Source: Bog-950 sp964631835
GTDB lineage: Bacteria > Bacteroidota > Bacteroidia > Chitinophagales > LD1
Direction of reading: 5' to 3'
NCBI GenBank assembly: GCA_964631835.1
Contig: CAZWAD010000002.1
Coordinates: forward strand, 214,590-278,589
DNA length: 64,000 bases
Positions 51,407-59,815 of the stretch are shown here, one piece after another (position 1 is the first letter of the stretch; each line of letters starts with the position of its first letter). The translations under genes were made by a program, and so were the position numbers. The notes below the pieces were generated by a model that did not search any database, was not told where the DNA came from, and saw only the letters and a program-made list of their open reading frames with translations.

Positions 51407-52359
51407 GTGTTGGCAAGAAAAAACTCTTGGATTTTTTTGAATGGCTTATCCAGAATACGAACAGTGGGTTTATTGATGTCGGGAATTTCAGGAACATCCA
51501 ACAGTGAAGTGATACCTAAGCAACTGTCATTGCACTTATCTGCAGGGCATATTAGCGGTTCAGTTGCTGCTACAAAAGTACCATCGTATAAGTTTCCACA
51601 ATGTTCCCGTATGGTAACGCATTTGTAAACGTCTCCTTTAACATCCATGAAAAAATAATTTTTCCCCGCCTTGCATCTTTTGCCCTTAAAGTCCGTTTTA
51701 TCTGTAGTAACCAGCATTTCGTATGGCTCCAAGGTTAATTTTCTGATAATTTTCACTTGTTCGGTTGTATAACTGGCAGGGTAAACTTTACCCTCATAAA
51801 TTCCCTGGTAGGTAAGTGGGTGAATATGTTCAACTCCTTGACTTTTAAGAAACTCAAAATCTTTTTCCATCTGGTCGAATAAGGGTGGATAGGTTACATA
51901 AGTTACCACCATTGGAAATCCCTTTTCGTGGAAAAGAAGATAATTTTTGATAAACTGAGCCAGGCTTTTATCATTATGGTGGCCGATATGAAGTGAAGCA
52001 TTAATGATTATGAAATTTTCAGGGGAAACGCGATTTGCAAAATCCTTAACATTCTTATTAAAAAGATTAGTCGAAATTTGAATCGGATGATATGGCTTAA
52101 TAGTATTTACAAGTTCAATAAAATTCGGATACAGTAAAGGCTCCCCTCCCGAAATGTAAAGATGCCACTGCTTTTCTGTTCTATTAAATGCGTTCAGTAT
52201 TTCTTGTGGATTCAGGCGCCCAACACCTTCTGTTTCTTTTTCATAATACGGGAAAAAACAATATTCACACTTAAAATTACAAAAGTCGTTGATATGCCAG
52301 CACATTTTATTCTCCATATTCCACATGCTGGCGTACTTATACGGGTCGTCTATAGCCAT
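51403..52359 (-). CDS. Radical SAM protein
   Basis: This 318-residue enzyme has the cluster motif CNFKCEYC (Cys27/31/34), preceded by MENKMCWHINDF, and the SAM-binding YISGGEPLLYP. A cysteine-rich C-terminal part (RCKAGKNYFFMDVKGDVYKC, then HCGNLYDGTF, and CPADKCNDSC) looks like a SPASM-type auxiliary cluster domain, which is common in peptide-modifying and sugar-modifying members. The stop overlaps the start of the next gene by 4 nt. It is divergent from the cupin-like gene. No precursor-peptide gene is recognised nearby. Confidence 0.88.
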   Translation of the reverse strand: MAIDDPYKYASMWNMENKMCWHINDFCNFKCEYCFFPYYEKETEGVGRLNPQEILNAFNRTEKQWHLYISGGEPLLYPNFIELVNTIKPYHPIQISTNLFNKNVKDFANRVSPENFIIINASLHIGHHNDKSLAQFIKNYLLFHEKGFPMVVTYVTYPPLFDQMEKDFEFLKSQGVEHIHPLTYQGIYEGKVYPASYTTEQVKIIRKLTLEPYEMLVTTDKTDFKGKRCKAGKNYFFMDVKGDVYKCVTIREHCGNLYDGTFVAATEPLICPADKCNDSCLGITSLLDVPEIPDINKPTVRILDKPFKKIQEFFLANT

Positions 52360-52516
52360 AAAATCGGTTTATATTTTTACCAAAGATAGGTCATTTATGC
52401 CAACAAAAATGATTTTCAGGATGCTATAGGTAGTTAGGGGAAACAAAGGCTGAATTGATGGGCGCGAAGAATAAGTACAAGTATTTTACTGATTTGATAT
52501 TTTTAACTAACAATTG

Positions 52517-53227
52517 ATGGTTATGGACGAAATACGATTTACTAAAAAAAACATCCATACGTTTTATAACAATTTTGCTGAAAGGAGAGTTCCTGTTTTG
52601 ATAAAGGGAGGGATAAGCACCTGGCCATTAATGAAAAAATGGACAAAAAGCTACGTGGTTGATACCTTTGGAGACTATTCATGCACAGTAGTAAATGACT
52701 CACGATCGGGCGTGGCTTCGAAAAACAATATTAAAGCAACACTTAGAGATTATTTTAATAATTATTTAGGCGAAAGCTCATTCGTGCGTGAATTGTATGA
52801 CTTAACTAATCCGCCCTCATTTTTTCGCGACATCGAAATGCCCAACCTTTTTTTTTCTGAAGAAAATATTGCCAGCTATTTTTTCTTTCATGCACGGAGC
52901 CTCGGAGGAGCTTTACCTCATGTACATCCGTTTGAGGTTTTTAACTTGCTTCAACAAGGTGAAAAAAAGTGGATACTTTACGATGCTGACCCTAGTATTT
53001 CACCCCAAGCAAATTTTTTGATGCAAGAATATAAGGAAAAATACGGAGCTAACGCGTATGCACGAGATTGGTTCGCAAATGAACTTCAGGTTTTACCTCA
53101 ACAATTGAGCAATGTGTATGAATGCACTCAGGTAGCCGGTGATATTGTTTATATACCTGTAAATTTTTGTCACGCTGTACTCAATCAATCTGATGTTACC
53201 GGCTTAATTGCGGAAATCAAAAGGTGA
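52517..53227 (+). CDS. JmjC/cupin-like oxygenase with HxH in place of HxD
   Basis: This ~236-residue protein has an ATG at 52517 (an in-frame TTG precedes it). It has the cupin_8/JmjC fold: VPVLIKGGISTWPLMKKW at the N-terminus, then PHVHPFEVFN, then GEKKWILYDADP, and the distal ligand in YIPVNFCHAVLNQSD. In the usual HxD...H triad the second ligand is Asp; aligning the following G.K spacing puts His there instead (HVH). It may bind a different metal or use a different facial arrangement. It stands alone on the plus strand between the radical SAM pair and the DxDD protein. Substrate unknown. Confidence 0.8.
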   Translation: MVMDEIRFTKKNIHTFYNNFAERRVPVLIKGGISTWPLMKKWTKSYVVDTFGDYSCTVVNDSRSGVASKNNIKATLRDYFNNYLGESSFVRELYDLTNPPSFFRDIEMPNLFFSEENIASYFFFHARSLGGALPHVHPFEVFNLLQQGEKKWILYDADPSISPQANFLMQEYKEKYGANAYARDWFANELQVLPQQLSNVYECTQVAGDIVYIPVNFCHAVLNQSDVTGLIAEIKR

Positions 53228-53242
53228 TTTCTGAAATTGGTA

Positions 53243-54280
53243 TTAAATTTCATTCAACAGTCTTATGGCTAAAGCCATAGTAAAGTCGCTTGAAAAATAT
53301 TCGTGATAGTCTTCGAATTTTTTGTTGCCTACACATATTTTAAAATTCTTTTCACTTACGTTTCCGGTTTCTATCATAGCCGATAAATCACCTATAGAGC
53401 TTAAATTTAATTCTCCTATGAAAGCAAGGGACAAAAACATGGCGATAACATTAGAAATGCCATCATCAGTGATCTGTTCTTTTAAATAAATTCTCATCCC
53501 TTTGGATAATTCATTAATCCGTTTATCATCAAAAATTTTCAGATGCTTTTGAAGTTTGGCAAGGGTCAGATAATACATTGCCCCATTTTGATAATGCAAT
53601 GATGTCTGCAATTCACCTTTCACGTCTTCCGGTAAAAACGGAAACTGCTTGTCTGCAATTTGAACTTTCTCTCCCTTTATCGCCAGCATCAGGTATACGT
53701 TCATCCGTACAATAATTTCAGTGTCATTATACTCTGCCATTACCGGGTTACTGCTGTTTTTGGTGAAGACACTATATGCTTTCATATATTCAGAAAATAC
53801 AGACAAATATGATGGTTGCCGAAGAATGGTTTTTAATGAGGGTTTAAGCCATGTATAAAATAAATTTTCGGCATTGACATTGTTAAGGGCGACTGATGCG
53901 GGAACGGTTTCCCTTTTACAAAGGGCTAACGCCTGATTTACCACTGCGGTATCATCTAAATCAAAGGGCAAAAATGGATACGCAGTTCCCACCGCATTCA
54001 GATACCAGTACTTGTAGATTCTCTTTCCAGTGTAATCTAGCCTTTCGAGAAAAGCTATCGCCTTGTCAATAATTTTTCTTATCCGATCGTCATCAATGCC
54101 ATGAAGCAGGTAAATGATATGTGCAGTTACAAAAGGAGATTCCCCTATATAAAACTTGTTCCCATCACGGGTTTGCGCAAAGGTCTCGAACTCACCACTC
54201 TGTTTTTGATTCATAGAAAGTCTTTCAACCAGATTGTTGTAAATTTCGGCAATTGCTGCTGACTTTAAGTTGCCGGACAT
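53243..54280 (-). CDS. Helical protein with DxDDTA motif (terpene-cyclase-like barrel?)
   Basis: This 345-residue, mostly helical protein has no signal peptide. Residues 100-112 read AYPFLPFDLDDTA, matching the DxDDTA acid motif of class II terpene cyclases (Asp107, Asp109, Asp110). The repeated helices (AHIIYLLHGIDDDRIRKIID, AVVNQALALCK, EVQ-free middle) resemble one alpha/alpha-barrel domain. It is far shorter than known squalene-hopene or diterpene cyclases (over 500 residues), so the match may reflect only fold similarity. It is downstream of the aminotransferase gene by 20 nt, hence same operon. A role in isoprenoid or lipid chemistry would fit UbiA and the GGR-like protein. Confidence 0.6.
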   Translation of the reverse strand: MSGNLKSAAIAEIYNNLVERLSMNQKQSGEFETFAQTRDGNKFYIGESPFVTAHIIYLLHGIDDDRIRKIIDKAIAFLERLDYTGKRIYKYWYLNAVGTAYPFLPFDLDDTAVVNQALALCKRETVPASVALNNVNAENLFYTWLKPSLKTILRQPSYLSVFSEYMKAYSVFTKNSSNPVMAEYNDTEIIVRMNVYLMLAIKGEKVQIADKQFPFLPEDVKGELQTSLHYQNGAMYYLTLAKLQKHLKIFDDKRINELSKGMRIYLKEQITDDGISNVIAMFLSLAFIGELNLSSIGDLSAMIETGNVSEKNFKICVGNKKFEDYHEYFSSDFTMALAIRLLNEI

Positions 54281-54300
54281 CGCTTTTGTCGGTTTAAGAG

Positions 54301-55437
54301 TTACTTAAGGTAGAAATTTTTCAGACACTCAACCACATATTTTACTTCTTCTTCGGTCATGCCGAAAAACAACGGAAGACGCAGGAGTTTTTTGCTTTCC
54401 TCAGAAGTATACACATCTTTTCCCGAAAAGATTCCTGCCTGTTTCCCAAACTCACTGATGTGTAGGGGAGTGTAATGGAACTGTGCACCGATCCCCTTTT
54501 GTAACAGGAATTCAAGCAAATCATTCCGTTCATTAGCGCTGTTTGTTTTTATAAAAAAGATGTGTGCGTTGTGATGTACTCCTTTGGGCAACACAGGCAG
54601 TTTTATTTTTCTTTTGATATGAAGTTCGTACAATTCATCATGAAACAGATCCCACAACTTCAGGAATCGGGAGTTTATTTCGTGTGCCCTTTGCAGCTGC
54701 ACAAATAACATAGCAGCATTTAACTCAGAAATAGGATAGTTTGAGCCAATGTTTTTCCATTCGTAACGGTTGGATTCGCCTTTGAAAAACGAGCGTCTGT
54801 TTGTGCCGAATTCATAATGAACAAAAAAATTCTTCAACAACTTCTCATTATTGATCGCAATTCCTCCTCCTTGTCCGCAGGTAACATTTTTAAGATGGTC
54901 AAAACTGAATGTTGAAATGTCTCCAAATGTTCCGAGATAATTTTTCTGCTCATCTTTTGCAAGAATTCCATGTGCGTTGTCTTCCAGAATAAATAAATTA
55001 TGCTTTCGGGCAATTTTCCTCAGTGCCTCATAATTGCAACTTATACTGGCGTAATTTAAAGTCAAAATCGCTTTGGTTTTAGGAGTAACAGCGGTTTCAA
55101 CTTTCGTTTCGTCAATATTCATTGTATCAGGATGGATATCCACAAAAACACATTTAGCGCCCCGGAGAGCAAACGCATTTCCGCAGGCTACAAACGAGTA
55201 GGAAGGAAGAATAACCTCATCGCTTTCCTTTATACCTAAAACAAGTGCAGCCAGTTCCAACGAATCGGTACAGGATTTCGTTAGATATAAGTTTTTCAGG
55301 CCGTGATTTTCAACAAACCATTTTTCGCATTTAGCAGTGAATTCCTTTTTAGCAAATGAATCGGGAGCTTTAAAAAGCTGCTGGAAAACTTCAGGCTCAT
55401 CTCCCGTAAATGTGGATTTGAAAAAAGGAATTTTCAT
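54301..55437 (-). CDS. DegT/DnrJ/EryC1/StrS aminotransferase (WecE-like)
   Basis: This ~378-residue PLP enzyme makes an amino sugar from a 4-keto nucleotide sugar, most like the dTDP-4-amino-4,6-dideoxygalactose group. The start at 55437 (MKIPFFKSTFTG) is preferred because an A/G-rich ribosome-binding site precedes it; ATG 55458 is also possible. Visible motifs are SCTDSLELAALVLGI, DEVILPSYSFVACGNAFALR, ILEDNAHGILA and the PLP lysine Lys183 in FDHLKNVTCGQGGG. It sits 60 nt after the ribonuclease Z gene. The dideoxy-amino sugar may be part of the glycan. Confidence 0.92.
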   Translation of the reverse strand: MKIPFFKSTFTGDEPEVFQQLFKAPDSFAKKEFTAKCEKWFVENHGLKNLYLTKSCTDSLELAALVLGIKESDEVILPSYSFVACGNAFALRGAKCVFVDIHPDTMNIDETKVETAVTPKTKAILTLNYASISCNYEALRKIARKHNLFILEDNAHGILAKDEQKNYLGTFGDISTFSFDHLKNVTCGQGGGIAINNEKLLKNFFVHYEFGTNRRSFFKGESNRYEWKNIGSNYPISELNAAMLFVQLQRAHEINSRFLKLWDLFHDELYELHIKRKIKLPVLPKGVHHNAHIFFIKTNSANERNDLLEFLLQKGIGAQFHYTPLHISEFGKQAGIFSGKDVYTSEESKKLLRLPLFFGMTEEEVKYVVECLKNFYLK

Positions 55438-55497
55438 TTGGTTTCTTCCGGTTTCCATTATTGAATGAGATAAAAATATTAAATCCAAAACATCAAC

Positions 55498-56433
55498 CTA
55501 CCGGGTTTGAGCAGCAATACTTTCAACCGGAAAGGTTTTACCTTCCTCTGCAAGATAGGTTTCAGTAAACACCTCTTTGCTTTCTTTCAGAAGTAATTGC
55601 AAATTCTCGTACCGTGCTGAAAAGTGCCCGATAAGTAATTTGCCAACCTTGGCAAGCCGGGCAATTTCAGCTGCCTGTTTTGTCGTAGTGTGAAATGTTT
55701 CCTGAGCGCGTTTTAAATCGGCATCAACAAAGGTGGCTTCATGGTAAAGCATATTAACTCCCTGAATTTGCTTCAGAAAGTTTTCGGTATAAATGGTATC
55801 GCTACAATAAACATAGCTGCGTGGGGGGTGAGGCGGCAGGGTGATTTCGCTATTCAGTAGCCTCTTTCCACTAGCATCAACATAGTCTTCACCCTTTTTT
55901 ATTGCTGGTATTTTTTCATAGGGTATTTTGTATTGTTCAATTTTCTCCGGAATTATTTTTCGCAAACCGGGTTTTTCCCTAAACAGAAATCCTGTGGTAG
56001 GTAAACGATGACTCATAATTACAGTTTCAACAGTTAAAACTTGGTCTTCATAAATCTTAACAGGTTTGTCTGCTGTTATATCATGAAACGTAATTTCATA
56101 TTTCAGGATTGTTTTGGAGTGTTTGAAATGAATTTTCATGATTTCCTCTAGCCCGGTCGGACCATAAATGTTTAGAGGATGTTCGCGCCAGTTTAAATTG
56201 AAAGAAGTTAGCAAACCAATCAAACCGAAATAATGGTCGCCATGTAAGTGCGAAATGAAAATATTGTCAAGCCGCGCCCGCTTGATTCCGAAAACATTCA
56301 TCCGGAACTGAGTTCCCTCTCCGCAATCCACTAAAAACAGATTACCGTTATAGTTTACAATCTGGGCAGAAGGATACCGGTTATAAGCAGGGATAGCTGC
56401 ATTGCTGCCCAGAATAGTTACTTCAAACTGCAT
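55498..56433 (-). CDS. rnz: Ribonuclease Z
   Basis: This 311-residue metallo-beta-lactamase-fold enzyme matures the tRNA 3' end by cutting after the discriminator, which matters here because the tRNA in this window lacks a full CCA. The zinc motif FISHLHGDHYFGL, DCGEGTQFRM and the late ligand segments LLYHEATFVDADL and KLLIGHFSARY are present. It starts 10 nt after the STAS gene on the same strand, and the aminotransferase follows, so the housekeeping STAS-rnz pair borders the glycan locus. Confidence 0.95.
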   Translation of the reverse strand: MQFEVTILGSNAAIPAYNRYPSAQIVNYNGNLFLVDCGEGTQFRMNVFGIKRARLDNIFISHLHGDHYFGLIGLLTSFNLNWREHPLNIYGPTGLEEIMKIHFKHSKTILKYEITFHDITADKPVKIYEDQVLTVETVIMSHRLPTTGFLFREKPGLRKIIPEKIEQYKIPYEKIPAIKKGEDYVDASGKRLLNSEITLPPHPPRSYVYCSDTIYTENFLKQIQGVNMLYHEATFVDADLKRAQETFHTTTKQAAEIARLAKVGKLLIGHFSARYENLQLLLKESKEVFTETYLAEEGKTFPVESIAAQTR

Positions 56434-56443
56434 GAAGTAAGCC

Positions 56444-56812
56444 TTAGCTTCTTAAATCGCGGTCAAGTTCTTCCATCATTACATAATCAACCGATTCGCT
56501 GATGGACGGAACAATGTGAAGAATGGGTTCGAGTTGTGAAATCTTAATCAGCTTAAGAATGTGGGCATTCAAACCGGTAAGTACAAAAGTACCTACGGCT
56601 TCTTTACATAAGCGGTTCCCGACAAGCAGGGCGCTTAAACCTGAGGAGTCCACGTACTGAACATCGGTAAGGTCAAGCACAATATTCTTGAAGCCTTCAT
56701 TGTTAAGAATTACTAATTCCGATTTAAGCTGGGGAGCAAGGTTGCTCAATAGTTTTTCTTCATTTAGCCTGACAATCACAAGCCGGTCTCTTTTGTCAAT
56801 TTGAAATTTCAT
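56444..56812 (-). CDS. STAS-domain anti-sigma factor antagonist-like protein
   Basis: This 122-residue single STAS domain has the conserved DVQYVDSSGLSALLVGNRLC segment, with a serine that in SpoIIAA-type proteins is phosphorylated by a partner kinase. No anti-sigma kinase or phosphatase gene is adjacent. In Bacteroidota such proteins may act in partner-switching control, but the partner is not in the window. It is co-transcribed with rnz (10-nt gap) and divergent from clpC with ~290 nt between. Confidence 0.9.
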   Translation of the reverse strand: MKFQIDKRDRLVIVRLNEEKLLSNLAPQLKSELVILNNEGFKNIVLDLTDVQYVDSSGLSALLVGNRLCKEAVGTFVLTGLNAHILKLIKISQLEPILHIVPSISESVDYVMMEELDRDLRS

Positions 56813-56960
56813 GGCACACGGGTTTTAAGGGTTGAGCAATTTGCAATTCTAATGTATCAATTTTTTCCTGATTGCAAGAATAATTAACGCGCCAATGTAT
56901 GCAAAACCACTCTATTGAAAAAACATTGTTAGCATTGTTCAGGTTTTTTACCTGTTATTC

Positions 56961-56992
56961 TTTGTTGGTTCGGGGGAATTGGCGTAGGTTTG
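56961..56992 (+). promoter_or_regulatory. Promoter of clpC
   Basis: TTTG at 56961-56964 and TAGGTTTG at 56985-56992 match the Bacteroidetes -33/-7 consensus with 20 nt between them. Transcription would start near 56998, giving a ~105-nt leader. I see no CtsR-type operator in the leader. Confidence 0.75.
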
Positions 56993-57102
56993 AAGACAGA
57001 GATGCAATGAAATGTGTTAAAGCACCGTCTAAGTAATAAGATTCGGCTCCGGTAATTATGGCTATAAAAAATTTCCGGTTCAGATTTTGAACTAAAAAAT
57101 AT

Positions 57103-59670
57103 ATGGAAGCAAAATTTTCACCTAAAGTTAAGGAGGTAATCTCCTACAGCCGCGAAGAAGCACTGCGCCTGAACCATGACTATATTGGCATTGAGCATCT
57201 TTTGCTTGGCCTAATACGCGAGGGCGAGGGGCTGGCCATCAAAGCACTGAAGAATTTAGATGTTGACGCAGTTTTACTTCGTAAGACTATTGAGGATTCA
57301 ATCAAAGACAAAGTGGCAAAAGGGAATTATAATCCGAATAATTTACCACTGACCAAACAGGCTGAAAAAGTTTTGAAGATAACTGTTCTCGAAGCCAAAG
57401 TGATGAAAAGCGATGTGATAGGAACAGAGCATCTGCTTCTGTCCATTCTGAAAAACAAGGACAACCTTGCTACACAACTGCTTGCCACCTTTGATGTGGA
57501 TTACGATGTTTTTAAAACCGAACTTGAAATTGTTCAAAACGAAATGAAAAATACAGGAAGTGTAAAATCTGAACTGCCCAACGAGCCGCAGGAAGATGAG
57601 CCTTTTGAAGATGATAAGTCGAAAGGATTTACTTCTTCACAACAGCCGAAAAAACCAGGCAGCACAAAATCAAAAACTCCGGTGCTCGATAACTTCGGAC
57701 GTGATGTAACCCACCTTGCCGAGGAAGGAGCCCTTGACCCGATTGTGGGCAGGGAAAATGAAATTGAACGAGTATCGCAGATTCTTTCGCGCAGAAAAAA
57801 GAACAACCCCATTTTAATTGGCGAGCCCGGTGTAGGCAAAACAGCCATTGTTGAAGGACTCGCACTTCGTATTGTGCAGAAAAAAGTTTCGCGGGTGTTG
57901 TTCAACAAACGTATTGTCATGCTTGACTTGGCAGCTTTGGTTGCCGGAACTAAATACCGAGGGCAGTTTGAAGAGCGCATGAAAGCCATTATGAACGAAC
58001 TGGAAAAAAACCGCGATGTGATTTTGTTTATTGACGAAATCCATACCATTGTTGGTGCGGGAGGAGCAACCGGTTCGCTTGATGCTTCTAATATTTTCAA
58101 ACCAGCTTTGGCAAGAGGCGAATTGCAGTGCATTGGCGCTTCAACGCTTGATGAATACCGCCAATATATTGAAAAAGACGGTGCGCTGGCGCGCAGGTTC
58201 CAGCAGGTAATTGTTGACCCGCCTTCGCCCGAAGAAACCATTCAGATTCTCAACAACATCAAATCGAAATACGAGGAATACCATACCGTTGATTACAGCA
58301 AAGAAGCGGTGGAAGCTTGTGTAAAGCTTTCAACCCGATACATTACCGACCGGTTCCTTCCCGACAAAGCCATAGATGTAATGGATGAGGTGGGCGCACG
58401 TGTTCACCTGAAAAATATCCATGTTCCGAAAAATATTCTCGAACTGGAGAGGCAGGTAGAAGAAATCAAAAGTCAGAAAAACCAGGTCGTGAAGAGCCAG
58501 AAGTATGAAGAAGCTGCACGCCTTCGCGACAGCGAAAAGCGGCTGCTTGAAGAATTAGATAAGGCAAAATCACAGTGGGATGATGAGTCACGGGTGAAAC
58601 ATTACCCGGTTAGCGAAGAAGATATTGCAGAAGTGGTGGCAATGATGACCGGAATACCGGTGAACAAAATTGCCCAGAGCGAAAACAACAAGCTGGTAAA
58701 CATGGGCGCTGAAATTACCGGTGCGGTGATTGGTCAGGATGAGGCGGTGAAGAAGGTGGTGAAAGCCATTCAGCGGAACCGCGTTGGGCTGAAAGACCCC
58801 AGGAAACCTATTGGTACGTTTATCTTCCTTGGACCTACCGGTGTGGGGAAAACCGAGTTGGCAAAAGCTATTGCCCGTTACCTGTTCGACTCGGAAGATG
58901 CCCTCATCAGAATAGACATGAGCGAATACATGGAAAAGTTTTCTGTATCACGGCTTGTGGGCGCTCCTCCGGGATATGTTGGCTACGAAGAGGGTGGACA
59001 GCTTACCGAAAAAGTAAGGCGCAAACCCTATTCAGTTGTTCTTCTGGACGAAATTGAAAAAGCTCATCCTGATGTGTTCAATATCCTGTTGCAGGTTTTT
59101 GATGACGGTATACTCACCGACAGCCTCGGAAGAAGGGTGGATTTCAAAAACACCTTGATTATCATGACTTCCAACATTGGCGCCCGCGACCTGAAAGATT
59201 TCGGGCAGGGAGTTGGCTTTGCTACCCAAACCAAGAAGGAGCAGAAAGATGAATTTGCTTCAAACGTGATTACCAAGGCGCTGAAGAGAACTTTTTCGCC
59301 TGAGTTCCTTAACAGGATTGATGATGTAACCATCTTCAACTCGCTCGAAAAAGATTCACTCTTCAAGATTATTGACATTGCCCTGAAAGATGTAACCAAG
59401 CGCCTGAAAGAACTCGGCTATGAAATTAAGTTGACGGACGAAGCCAAAGATTTCCTGGCTGACAAAGGTTACGACCCGCAGTTTGGTGCACGACCTCTTC
59501 ACCGCGCCATTCAGAAGTATGTCGAAGACCCGCTGGCGGAAGAAATTCTTGTTTCGCAGGCCAAGCAGGGCGATATTTTTATTATAGAACTGAACAAAGC
59601 TGCTGAAGAACTGAAGATAACCCACAAACCCGCCAAGAAAAAAGCCGAAGCCGAAAGCGATAACAAATAA
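57103..59670 (+). CDS. clpC: ATP-dependent Clp protease ATP-binding subunit ClpC
   Basis: This 855-residue AAA+ unfoldase has two Clp_N repeats (residues ~5-150), a first AAA domain with Walker A GEPGVGKTA (from residue ~240), and a coiled-coil/UVR-like middle (YEEAARLRDSEKRLLEELD). The second AAA domain has GPTGVGKTE (~577) and LDEIEKAHPDVFNILLQVFD. It feeds proteins into ClpP and takes part in stress protein turnover. No clpP gene is in the window. It has its own promoter and a strong terminator, so it is monocistronic. Confidence 0.97.
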   Translation: MEAKFSPKVKEVISYSREEALRLNHDYIGIEHLLLGLIREGEGLAIKALKNLDVDAVLLRKTIEDSIKDKVAKGNYNPNNLPLTKQAEKVLKITVLEAKVMKSDVIGTEHLLLSILKNKDNLATQLLATFDVDYDVFKTELEIVQNEMKNTGSVKSELPNEPQEDEPFEDDKSKGFTSSQQPKKPGSTKSKTPVLDNFGRDVTHLAEEGALDPIVGRENEIERVSQILSRRKKNNPILIGEPGVGKTAIVEGLALRIVQKKVSRVLFNKRIVMLDLAALVAGTKYRGQFEERMKAIMNELEKNRDVILFIDEIHTIVGAGGATGSLDASNIFKPALARGELQCIGASTLDEYRQYIEKDGALARRFQQVIVDPPSPEETIQILNNIKSKYEEYHTVDYSKEAVEACVKLSTRYITDRFLPDKAIDVMDEVGARVHLKNIHVPKNILELERQVEEIKSQKNQVVKSQKYEEAARLRDSEKRLLEELDKAKSQWDDESRVKHYPVSEEDIAEVVAMMTGIPVNKIAQSENNKLVNMGAEITGAVIGQDEAVKKVVKAIQRNRVGLKDPRKPIGTFIFLGPTGVGKTELAKAIARYLFDSEDALIRIDMSEYMEKFSVSRLVGAPPGYVGYEEGGQLTEKVRRKPYSVVLLDEIEKAHPDVFNILLQVFDDGILTDSLGRRVDFKNTLIIMTSNIGARDLKDFGQGVGFATQTKKEQKDEFASNVITKALKRTFSPEFLNRIDDVTIFNSLEKDSLFKIIDIALKDVTKRLKELGYEIKLTDEAKDFLADKGYDPQFGARPLHRAIQKYVEDPLAEEILVSQAKQGDIFIIELNKAAEELKITHKPAKKKAEAESDNK

Positions 59671-59700
59671 AGCGCAGCGACTAAGAATCAGCCTATCAGA

Positions 59701-59732
59701 AAAGCCCCGCAGGAAACACCTCGCGGGGCTTT
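59701..59732 (+). terminator. Terminator after clpC
   Basis: The perfect stem aaagccccgc / gcggggcttt (59701-59710 with 59723-59732) is followed by ttgtatttt. Near-identical copies of this stem follow the two S74 genes downstream. Confidence 0.85.
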
Positions 59733-59815
59733 GTATTTTCAACCCCATTCATTCTTCTTTCTTCAATTTACTTATTAACTTTCGCAAACATTTATTCAAT
59801 ACAAATCTTACTGCC

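Noticed and set aside
30676..55437. Standard capsule or O-antigen locus (wzx/wzy type)
   Set aside because: No Wzx flippase, Wzy polymerase or Wzz/Wzc chain-length regulator is seen; export is ABC-type and many tailoring genes are atypical.
57534..58241. 235-residue open frame antisense to clpC
   Set aside because: It lies wholly within the conserved clpC coding sequence, is Ser/Pro-rich and has no recognisable domain; it is a shadow of the sense gene.
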